64,000 bases of DNA from Azospirillum sp. TSO35-2 (lineage in GTDB: Bacteria > Pseudomonadota > Alphaproteobacteria > Azospirillales > Azospirillaceae). Where the stretch lies: assembly GCF_003116095.1 (NCBI RefSeq), contig NZ_LGRA01000013.1, forward strand, positions 292,535 through 356,534, read 5' to 3'. Of this stretch, positions 43,514 through 52,567 are shown one piece after another. Both the position numbers and the translations under genes were made by a program. The notes below the pieces were generated by a model. That model ran no database searches, was not told where the DNA came from, and was given only the letters and a program-made list of their open reading frames with translations. The stretch's first letter is position 1, and each line of letters begins with the position of its first letter.

Positions 43514-45496
43514 CTAGAACGCCTGCCCCAGGCTCAGATACAACTGCCAGCGGGCGTCGCCGCTCGGCGGGTTCAGCGGGAAGCCGACATCGACCCGCAG
43601 CGGGCCGAAGTCGGTGTAATAGCGCAGGCCCAGCCCGGCGCCGACGCGCAGCGGCTCGGAAAAGTCCGGATAGGCGGAGTCGTAGACCGTGCCGGCGTCG
43701 ATGAAGGGCACCACGCCGATGCTGTCGGTCACCTTGATCCGCAGCTCCGCCCCCATCTCCAGCAGCGAGCGGCCGCCGACCGGGTCGTCGAAGCGGTCGC
43801 GCGGCCCCGCCTTCTGGAAGCCGTAGCCGCGCACCGACCCGCCGCCGCCGGCGTAGAAACGGTGGTCGGGCGAGATCTGCGACAGCGACGCGCCCAGGAT
43901 GCTGCCGACCCCGATCCGCGCCGCCGCGACGTAGCGCCCCTCGCTGCCGAGGTCGTAATAGGCGGAGCCGTTGATCTGCACCGCGGTGAAGGGGGTGTTG
44001 GTGTCGCCACCCGCCGGAAACCAGGGCGTGACCTGCAGCGAGGCGCGCTGGCCGGAGGTCGGGTTCAGCAGATTGTCGGTGCCGTTCCACGCGGCGGCCA
44101 GCGGCACGCCGATGTAGGCGGTCTGGTAGGTGGTGTCCTGCGTCTCCACCCGGCCGCGCTCGCCGGCGACGCCGTAGCTGATGGTGAGCTGGTCGGTCAG
44201 CGGCCGCTCCAGCTTGACGCTCAGTTCCGAGGCGACGCGGCTGTAGGCCGGCGGCTGGTCGTTCACCACCGCGAAGTTGACCACCAGCGACTGCTTCACC
44301 GCCAGGAAGTCGGGCTTGCGGAAATTGACGCTGAAGCGCAGGTCCGGCAGGTCGTTCTTGCTGCTGGAACTGCCGCCGGAGGAGCCGGCGACGCGGCCGA
44401 CCTCCACGCCGACGCGCAGCCGCTCCGCCCCGCCGAACAGGTTGCGATGGCCCCAATAGGCGTTGGCGCCCAGCCCGTCCTCGGTCGAATAGGTGACGCC
44501 GGCGCCGACGAAGCGGCGCTTGCGCTCGCCGACCGTGACGATGACCGGCGTCACCCCGTCCGGTCCCGGCTCGTCGGCCAGCCGCACCCGCACGGTGTCG
44601 AACACCTCCAGCTTGGCAATGTCCTGGCGCGCCCGGTCGGTGGCGGCGGGGTCGAAGACCTGCCCCGGCTTCCAGGCGAGGCGGCCACGCACCAGATCCT
44701 CGTCGACCGTTTCCAGCCCCTCGATCCGGGTGTCGCCGTAGCGGACGACCGGGCCGGTCTGCACCGTGTAGGCGACGTCCATCGTCCGGTCGGCATGGTC
44801 GACCACCACCTTGCGGTCGGTCGCCTTGGCGAAGGCATAGCCGCGCCGGCTCAGCCGCCCGACCAGCTCGCCCTCCGCGTCCAGCACCTTCTGCGCCACC
44901 GCCGGTTCGCCGGCGGCCAGGCCGAGGTTGTCGGTCGCCACCTCCTTCGGCAGGGTGGAGCCGTCGGCCCCCTGCACCGTCACCGTCTTGATGTGGTAGA
45001 GCGGCCCCGGCGACACCGCGACGGTCACCTTCACCGGAGTGTCCGGGACCGGAGCGCCGGCCGCCGGCCCGCCGTCGATGCGGATGTCGAGCTGCGCGTC
45101 GTAATAGCCGGCGGAGCGCAGGGCGGTCTGCAGGCGGTCGCGGTCGCTGTCGGCCCGCCGCTCCAGCCCGATCAGCGAGGGCGGCGCGTCGCCCTTCAGC
45201 TCCACCAGGGTGGAGGCGTCGTTCAGCGTCTTGCGCAGCCCGTCATCCTCGATCCCGGTGAACTCCACCTCGTATTTGACGCCGGCCGGCGCCGCCTCCT
45301 CGTCGGGGGGCGGCGTGTCGGGCGCGGCCGGGGGAGCCGCGGCGGGGGGCGCGGTGTCCGGTGCGGCGTCCTGCGCGCGGCAGGTTTCGGCCGGCCCCAG
45401 CAGCAGCAGGGCGGCGATCAGCGGGGCGGCGATGGGGGCTCTGAGCGGCGCGGCAGCGGCCACCCGTCGGCGGGAAGCGGAGACGAGGCGGGTCAT
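43514..45496 (-). CDS. tamA: Translocation and assembly module outer-membrane protein TamA
   Basis: A 660-residue Omp85-family protein. A signal peptide (AAPLIAALLLLGPAETCRAQ) and a Pro/Ala-rich linker lead to three POTRA domains (about 75-320: VKYEVEFTGIEDDGLRKTLN; VKVTVAVSPGPLYHIKTVTV; VRYGDTRIEGLETVDEDLVR), then a 16-strand barrel with the lid-loop motif SVRGYGFQ and the C-terminal strand WQLYLSLGQAF. It pairs with TamB in outer-membrane assembly. ATG 45496 is preferred to the TTG at 45517. Divergent from typA by 209 bp. Confidence 0.94.
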   Translation of the reverse strand: MTRLVSASRRRVAAAAPLRAPIAAPLIAALLLLGPAETCRAQDAAPDTAPPAAAPPAAPDTPPPDEEAAPAGVKYEVEFTGIEDDGLRKTLNDASTLVELKGDAPPSLIGLERRADSDRDRLQTALRSAGYYDAQLDIRIDGGPAAGAPVPDTPVKVTVAVSPGPLYHIKTVTVQGADGSTLPKEVATDNLGLAAGEPAVAQKVLDAEGELVGRLSRRGYAFAKATDRKVVVDHADRTMDVAYTVQTGPVVRYGDTRIEGLETVDEDLVRGRLAWKPGQVFDPAATDRARQDIAKLEVFDTVRVRLADEPGPDGVTPVIVTVGERKRRFVGAGVTYSTEDGLGANAYWGHRNLFGGAERLRVGVEVGRVAGSSGGSSSSKNDLPDLRFSVNFRKPDFLAVKQSLVVNFAVVNDQPPAYSRVASELSVKLERPLTDQLTISYGVAGERGRVETQDTTYQTAYIGVPLAAAWNGTDNLLNPTSGQRASLQVTPWFPAGGDTNTPFTAVQINGSAYYDLGSEGRYVAAARIGVGSILGASLSQISPDHRFYAGGGGSVRGYGFQKAGPRDRFDDPVGGRSLLEMGAELRIKVTDSIGVVPFIDAGTVYDSAYPDFSEPLRVGAGLGLRYYTDFGPLRVDVGFPLNPPSGDARWQLYLSLGQAF

Positions 45497-45568
45497 CGTT
45501 CCCAATGTAGGGTCCAAAGACGCATGGCTCCATCCCGGAAATTCGCGTTAGACCGAAGGGCACGGCAC

Positions 45569-45596
45569 TTGCGTTTTTCCGCGGGTTCCATATATT
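45569..45596 (+). promoter_or_regulatory. Sigma-70-type promoter of typA
   Basis: TTGCGT (45569-45574), a 16-bp spacer and TATATT (45591-45596) make a good vegetative promoter, placing the transcript start near 45603, just before the leader terminator. Confidence 0.55.
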
Positions 45597-45621
45597 GCGC
45601 CGCAACAGTTTCCCCGACAGC

Positions 45622-45656
45622 GCCCACCGAATTCTTCGGCGGGCCTTTTTGTTGTT
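45622..45656 (+). terminator. Intrinsic terminator in the typA leader
   Basis: CCCACCGAA pairs with TTCGGCGGG (one mismatch, TTC loop; about 45625-45645), followed by CCTTTTTG. It lies between the typA promoter and the typA start (45706). Nothing codes upstream on this strand, so it would end a leader RNA of about 50 nt. Confidence 0.7.
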
Positions 45657-45705
45657 TGCGGCAAGGTGCTGCGTGTCGGGGGTGCCATTGCGAGACCAAG
45701 GCTCC

Positions 45706-47532
<1,827 letters not shown>

Positions 47533-47559
47533 TCGCACGGCGGATCGGCTGAGCTGATC

Positions 47560-47633
47560 AAAACGGCCGGCGCCTCTCCACCCTTTCCCGTCTCGCGACG
47601 GGCGGCTAGGGTGGGCGGGGCGCCGGCCGTTTT
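47560..47633 (+). terminator. Terminator of typA
   Basis: AAAACGGCCGGCGCC (47560-47574) pairs with GGCGCCGGCCGTTTT (47619-47633) around a structured loop that contains a further CCCGTC/GACGGG-type stem. The A-run and T-run make it usable on both strands. It separates typA from the iron transporter genes. Confidence 0.85.
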
Positions 47634-47673
47634 CGTCTGGGCCATCCATCTGACAGTGTGAGGATTGCGACGC

Positions 47674-49347
47674 ATGGCGATGGCGACCGACGCGACGTCA
47701 CCCGGCTCCCCGGCCGTCTCCGTCCGCCGCCTGTGGTCGCGCATCGGGCCGACCGGCCTGCTCGCCGTCATCCTGGCGTTGGCGATCGCCCTGCCGATCC
47801 TCGCCGTCTTCGTCCAGTCCGCCGGCGTCTCCACCGACCTGTGGAGCCACATGGCGCGGACCGTGCTGCCCGGCTACATCGTCAACACCCTGGTCCTGCT
47901 GGGCATCGTCGGCGTCGTCACGCTGGTGACCGGCGTCGCCTGCGCCTGGACCGTCACCATGCACGATTTCCGCGGGCGCGGCGTCCTGCAATGGCTGCTG
48001 CTGCTGCCGCTGGCGATGCCGGCCTATGTGCTGGCCTACACCTACACCGACTTCCTGCAATTCGCCGGGCCGCTCCAGTCCGCGTTGCGCGCCGCCTTCG
48101 GCTGGCGCCGCGGCGACTACTGGTTTCCGGAGATCCACACCGCCTGGGGCGCCGGGCTGGTGCTGTCGTCGGTGCTCTACCCCTACGTCTACGTCCTGAC
48201 CCGCGCCGCCTTCCTGGAACAGTCGGTCTGCGTGCTGGAAGCCGGCCGGACGCTGGGCTGCACCGCCTTCGGCGCCTTCCGCCGGGTGGCGCTGCCGCTG
48301 GCCCGCCCCGCCCTGGTCGCCGGGGTCGGCTACGCCCTGATGGAAACGCTGGCCGACTTCGGCGCGGTGCGCTATTTCGGCATCGACACCTTCACCGTCG
48401 GCATCTACCGCACCTGGTTCGCGCTGGGTGACCCGGCCGCCGCGGCGCAGTTGGCCTCGGTCCTGCTGCTGGTCGTGCTGGCGCTGGTGGCGTTGGAGCG
48501 GCTGTCGCGCGGCCGGATGCGCTTCCACCAGACGACCAGCCGCTACCGCGCCCTGCCCGCCCCGCGCCTGTCGCCGGGCGGCACCGTTGTCGCCTGGATC
48601 GTCTGCCTGACGCCGGTGCTGTTCGGCTTCCTGCTGCCGGCCGCCATCCTGATCCGCATGATCCTGCGCGGCGGCACCGAGCTGACGCTGGCCCGCTTCA
48701 CCGACCTGACGGTCAACACCTTCATCCTCGGTGCGGCCGGCGCCCTGCTGGTGGTCGGCATCGCCCTGCTGGTCATCCACGGGGTGCGGCACGACCGCAG
48801 CGGCCTGGCCGGCGGCGCGGCGAAGCTCGCCTCGCTCGGCTACGCCACGCCGGGGACGGTGATCGCCGTCGGCATCCTGATCGCCGCCGGGCTGATGCGC
48901 GACTGGGCCGGCTGGCCGGTCGGCGCCATCCTCGGCACCACCATCGCCGGGATCCTCTACGGCTACCTGATCCGCTTCTTCGTCGTCGCCTACGGGCCGC
49001 TGGAATCCGGCTTCGCCAAGATCGGCCCCAACCTGGAGGGCGCCGCCCGCTCGCTCGGCCACACGCCGTGGCAGGTGCTGCGCCGGGTCCATCTGCCGCT
49101 GCTGCGCCCCAGCCTGCTCAGCGCCGCCATGCTGGTGTTCGTCGACATCACCAAGGAGCTGCCGGCGACGATGATCCTGCGGCCCTTCAACGTCGACACG
49201 CTGGCGATCGAAGCCTTCCGCATGGCCTCGACCGAGCGGCTGGACGACGCCGCCCTGCCGGCCCTGGTCATTGTGCTGGTCGGGCTGCTGCCGGTCATCT
49301 ACCTCAGCCGCAGCATCGCCGCCGCGCGGCCCGGCCATCGGGGCTGA
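47674..49347 (+). CDS. fbpB: Ferric iron ABC transporter permease, fused FbpB type
   Basis: A 557-residue inner-membrane permease with two homologous halves, about 12 helices in all, as in FbpB/SfuB. Each half has the cytoplasmic EAA loop: SVCVLEAGRTLGCTAFGAFR (about 190) and IGPNLEGAARSLGHTPWQVL (about 450). It forms the membrane channel for Fe3+ brought by FbpA, powered by FbpC. It starts 40 bp after the typA terminator, lies before fbpA instead of after it, and no iron box was seen directly upstream. ATG 47674 is preferred to a TTG three codons earlier. Confidence 0.92.
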   Translation: MAMATDATSPGSPAVSVRRLWSRIGPTGLLAVILALAIALPILAVFVQSAGVSTDLWSHMARTVLPGYIVNTLVLLGIVGVVTLVTGVACAWTVTMHDFRGRGVLQWLLLLPLAMPAYVLAYTYTDFLQFAGPLQSALRAAFGWRRGDYWFPEIHTAWGAGLVLSSVLYPYVYVLTRAAFLEQSVCVLEAGRTLGCTAFGAFRRVALPLARPALVAGVGYALMETLADFGAVRYFGIDTFTVGIYRTWFALGDPAAAAQLASVLLLVVLALVALERLSRGRMRFHQTTSRYRALPAPRLSPGGTVVAWIVCLTPVLFGFLLPAAILIRMILRGGTELTLARFTDLTVNTFILGAAGALLVVGIALLVIHGVRHDRSGLAGGAAKLASLGYATPGTVIAVGILIAAGLMRDWAGWPVGAILGTTIAGILYGYLIRFFVVAYGPLESGFAKIGPNLEGAARSLGHTPWQVLRRVHLPLLRPSLLSAAMLVFVDITKELPATMILRPFNVDTLAIEAFRMASTERLDDAALPALVIVLVGLLPVIYLSRSIAAARPGHRG

Positions 49348-49408
49348 GCGGCCTGGGGAAACCCCCAGGGCTCCGGCAAATTTCCCGGCTCGACACCCGG
49401 CGCTGCAA

Positions 49409-49446
49409 CTGATACCCATTCTCATCATTGTGAGAACGGTTATCAG
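49409..49446 (+). promoter_or_regulatory. Fur-like operator before fbpA
   Basis: A long interrupted palindrome: CTGATA..CC.TTCTCA (from 49409) mirrors TGAGAA.GG.TATCAG (to 49446), with core TTCTCA-TCATTG-TGAGAA. Its length, AT-rich centre and place 14 bp before the fbpA start fit an iron-responsive repressor site of the Fur/Mur or Irr kind; the exact protein cannot be told. Confidence 0.75.
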
Positions 49447-49460
49447 TCCGGGAGCGACGT

Positions 49461-50483
49461 ATGTTCATCAGCAAGATTGCCGGCTTGGCCTTCGCGGCTG
49501 GCGCCTTGACCGCCGTTTCGGTCCAGGCACAAGAGGTCAACGTCTACAACTCGCGGCATTACAACACCGACCGCGTCATCTATGAGACGTTCACCAAGTC
49601 CACCGGCATCAAGGTCAACATCATCGAGGGCAACCACGATGAACTGATCCAACGCTTGAAATCGGAAGGCGCCAGCAGCCCGGCCGACCTGTTCATCACC
49701 GTCGACGCCGGCCGCCTCGCCGCCGCCGCCAAGGAGGGACTGCTCGCCCCGGTGACCTCGCCGGCGCTGGAGGCGGTCAAGGTACCGGCCAATCTGCGCG
49801 ACCCGGACGGCGCGTGGTGGGGCCTGTCCAGCCGCGCCCGCATCATCGTCTACGCGCTGGACCGGGTGAAGCCGGGCGCCATCACCACCTACGAGGATCT
49901 CGCCAAGCCGGAGTGGAAGCACCGCGTGCTGACCCGCAGCGGCACCCATCCCTACAGCCTCGCCCTGACCGCCTCGATGATCGAGGCCAAGGGCGACGAG
50001 GCGACGGAGGAGTGGGTGAAGGGCCTCGTCGCCAACCTCGCCCGGCCGCCGCAGGGCGGCGACACCGACCAGATCAAGGCGGTGGCGGTCGGCGAGGGCG
50101 ACGTCGCGCTCGCCAACACTTATTACGTCGGCAAGCTGATCACCTCGGCCAAGCAGGAGGACCGCGAGGTCGCCGCGAAAATCGGCGTGGTCTTCCCGAA
50201 TCAAAGCGATCGCGGCACCCACGTCAACCTCAGCGGCGCCGGCGTGGTCAAGACCGCCCCGCACCCGGAGAACGCCCGCAAGCTGCTGGAATATCTGCTG
50301 AGCCCGGAGGCCCAGCGCCAGTTCGCCGACGGCAACATGGAGTATCCGGTCAACCCGGCGGTCGCGCCGCATCCGGAGCTGACCAAGCTCGGCAGCTTCA
50401 AGCCGGCCGCCGTCAACGCCGCCGCCTTCGCCGCCCACACCCCGCAGGCGATGCGGATCATGGACCGCGCCGGCTGGAAGTGA
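49461..50483 (+). CDS. fbpA: Periplasmic ferric iron-binding protein
   Basis: A 340-residue extracytoplasmic binding protein of the transferrin-like FbpA/FutA group. The signal is KIAGLAFAAGALTAVSVQAQ; the mature protein starts EVNVYNSRHYNTDR, with the iron-ligand-type Tyr pair in ANTYYVGKL (about 215-225). It captures Fe3+ in the periplasm and passes it to the permease FbpB. A 38-bp palindromic iron-box-like operator overlaps its promoter region. fbpC follows after about 10 bp. Confidence 0.94.
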   Translation: MFISKIAGLAFAAGALTAVSVQAQEVNVYNSRHYNTDRVIYETFTKSTGIKVNIIEGNHDELIQRLKSEGASSPADLFITVDAGRLAAAAKEGLLAPVTSPALEAVKVPANLRDPDGAWWGLSSRARIIVYALDRVKPGAITTYEDLAKPEWKHRVLTRSGTHPYSLALTASMIEAKGDEATEEWVKGLVANLARPPQGGDTDQIKAVAVGEGDVALANTYYVGKLITSAKQEDREVAAKIGVVFPNQSDRGTHVNLSGAGVVKTAPHPENARKLLEYLLSPEAQRQFADGNMEYPVNPAVAPHPELTKLGSFKPAAVNAAAFAAHTPQAMRIMDRAGWK

Positions 50484-50496
50484 CCCTGAGGTGATG

Positions 50497-51558
50497 ATGA
50501 GCGACGCCCCCTCCCCCTCCGTCGTCCTGTCGAACATCCGGCACCGCTACGGCCGGCTGACCGCCGTCGACGACGTGTCGCTGTCGGTCGCCGCGCGCGA
50601 GGTGGTGTGCATCGTCGGCCCGTCGGGCTGCGGCAAGTCCACCCTGCTGCGGCTGATCAGCGGGCTGGAGACGGTGCAGGCCGGGACCATCGCGGTGGAG
50701 GGGGCGACGCTCGCCACGCCGGACCGCTCGCTGCCGCCGGAACGGCGGCCGGTCGGCATGATGTTCCAGGACTTCGCGCTGTTCCCGCACCTGACGGTCG
50801 CCGGCAACATCGCCTTCGGCCAGACCGACCGGCCGCGCGCCGAGCGCAAGCGCCGGGTGGCCGAGCTGCTGGAGACCATGGCGCTCGCCCGCTACGCCGA
50901 CGCCTACCCGCACACCCTGTCGGGCGGCCAGCAGCAGCGGGTGGCGCTCGCCCGCGCCATGGCCCGCGACCCCAAGGTGCTGCTGCTCGACGAGCCGTTC
51001 TCGGCGCTGGACGAGCAGCTCCGCCGTTCGGTGCGCGAGGAGGTGGTGCGGATCATCCGCGCCAGCGGCATCGCCACCATCGTCGTCACTCACGACCCGG
51101 AAGAGGCGATGGAGATGGGCAACCGCGTGGTGGTGATGGAGGCCGGCCGAATCGTCCAGGCCGACACGCCGGTCACGCTCTACCACCGCCCGGCCAACAG
51201 CTTCGTCGCCCGGCTGTTCGGCGAGGTCAACCGATTCGAGGCGACGGTGCGCGACGGCGCGCTCGACACCCCGCTCGGCCGTCTGCCGGCGCCGGCGCTG
51301 CCCAGCGGCACCCGGGTCGAGGTCGCCTGCCGGGTCGAGGATCTGGAGCTGACCGCGCCCGGCGCCCGTCCGAACGCGGTGCCGGTCCGGGTGCGCCACT
51401 CCAGCTTCCTCGGCGCCTCGACCCGCGTCTGCCTCGACCTGCCGGGCGGCGGGCCGGAGATCCACGCACGCCTCCCCGGCCATGTCGATGTGCAGGCCGG
51501 GCAGGAGCTGGCCGCGGTGGTCGACGCGGCGCGGGTGATGGTGTTCCCGGCAGGATGA
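50497..51558 (+). CDS. fbpC: Ferric iron ABC transporter ATP-binding protein
   Basis: A 353-residue ABC ATPase: Walker A GPSGCGKS (about 45-52), Q-loop MMFQDFALFPH, signature LSGGQQQRVALARAMARDP, Walker B LLLDEPFSALD and switch VVTHDPEEAM, followed by a C-terminal TOBE-type regulatory domain (about 240-350). It powers FbpB. Three starts stand in a row (GTG 50491, ATG 50494, ATG 50497) behind CTGAGG; 50497 is used here. It is the last gene of the unit. Confidence 0.92.
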   Translation: MSDAPSPSVVLSNIRHRYGRLTAVDDVSLSVAAREVVCIVGPSGCGKSTLLRLISGLETVQAGTIAVEGATLATPDRSLPPERRPVGMMFQDFALFPHLTVAGNIAFGQTDRPRAERKRRVAELLETMALARYADAYPHTLSGGQQQRVALARAMARDPKVLLLDEPFSALDEQLRRSVREEVVRIIRASGIATIVVTHDPEEAMEMGNRVVVMEAGRIVQADTPVTLYHRPANSFVARLFGEVNRFEATVRDGALDTPLGRLPAPALPSGTRVEVACRVEDLELTAPGARPNAVPVRVRHSSFLGASTRVCLDLPGGGPEIHARLPGHVDVQAGQELAAVVDAARVMVFPAG

Positions 51559-51579
51559 GGGGGGCGGCCGGCGGCGCCG

Positions 51580-51777
51580 TCAGTCCCGCCCGCTCTCGCG
51601 CTGGCTCCGCTCGATGATCCCCTGCTTCTCGCCCATCTCGTCCCACTTCTTCTGGACGGGCTTGTCAGGATCGCCGGACGCCTGTCCGGTTTCCTCGACC
51701 AGCTTGTCCTCGATCCGCTGGGCGGCGTCGGACGGGGCATCGGACTTGCGGTGGTCGTCGTTGTTGTTGGCAGGCAT
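51580..51777 (-). CDS. Small hydrophilic protein, 65 aa
   Basis: Starts MPANNNDDHRKSDAPSDAAQ and is almost entirely charged or polar (KLVEETGQASGDPDKPVQKK). GGGAGA precedes the ATG by about 9 bases. No family is assigned; the make-up is like that of small stress-associated or hydrophilin-type proteins. It is convergent with fbpC (21 bp between stops) and lies 55 bp downstream of the HIT gene on the same strand. Confidence 0.7.
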   Translation of the reverse strand: MPANNNDDHRKSDAPSDAAQRIEDKLVEETGQASGDPDKPVQKKWDEMGEKQGIIERSQRESGRD

Positions 51778-51832
51778 GGTGGCGGTCTCCCAGGCTGTGG
51801 TTGACCACCCCAACAGAGCGCCGCCGGAAAGC

Positions 51833-52243
51833 TCACGCGGCGGCGCGCAACGCCTCGGCCAGCCGCTGGGCGAGCGCGGCGCCGTCGGCCGCCGCGTACG
51901 GCTCGGCATGGCCGGAGCCCCAGACCGGACCGGGCCAGGCCGGATCGCCACGCGTCCGTCCGATCACATGGACGTGCAGTTGCGGCACCATGTTGCCCAG
52001 CGCGCCGACGTTCAGCTTGTCGGGCGCGAACAGCCGCTCCAGCACGGTGGAGGCGCGGACGATCTCCCGCATCAGCGCCGCCTGGTCGGCCGGGTCCAGC
52101 CGGTGGATCTCGACCGCGCCGGGCCGCATCGGCACCAGGATCAGCCAGGGCCACAGCCGGTTGTTCATCAGCAGCACCCGGCACAGCCCCAGATCGGTCA
52201 CCGGCAGGGTGTCGGCCTGTAGCCTTTCGTTAAGGGAAAACAT
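51833..52243 (-). CDS. HIT domain protein
   Basis: A 136-residue histidine-triad protein: WPWLILVPMRPG, then the triad MVPQLHVHVIGR near residue 95, where HVHV replaces the full HxHxHxx set by ending V-I-G. HIT enzymes hydrolyse nucleotide phosphoramidates or diadenosine polyphosphates. The start MFSLNERLQADTLPVTDLGL has AGGAGA 6 bases upstream. Divergent from the glucan synthase. Confidence 0.85.
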   Translation of the reverse strand: MFSLNERLQADTLPVTDLGLCRVLLMNNRLWPWLILVPMRPGAVEIHRLDPADQAALMREIVRASTVLERLFAPDKLNVGALGNMVPQLHVHVIGRTRGDPAWPGPVWGSGHAEPYAAADGAALAQRLAEALRAAA

Positions 52244-52567
52244 GCTTGTCTCCTGACCTGAACGATTGCGGTGGCCATGCTGCGAAATGGCAACGGGCCC
52301 GGACGGAATAAACCGAAAGCTGGTCTGTTGATAGCCGGCAGTGGCGGGGCAACCGCGAAACTTGTATAGAATGCCGGGCGCGCCGGGCAAACGGTGGCGC
52401 GGCCTTCGGTGGATGGTCCAAGGGTTCCGGGTTCGGTCCGAGGCGATGGTTCGGGGCGGCATGACCGCCCTTGCGCCATGTCCGCGGGCCTTTTGGTGTT
52501 TCGGGTTCGGATCGGTCCAAGCGGGCCGGTCCGGTGACTTTCGGTGCGGCGAGCGAGAACGACCCCC
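52244..52567. other. Divergent intergenic region
   Basis: 324 bp between the HIT gene and the glucan synthase. It holds a 17-bp motif at 52353-52369 shared with 34794-34810, with TATAGA inside it (52365-52370). No gene is supported; promoters in both directions are expected. Confidence 0.5.
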
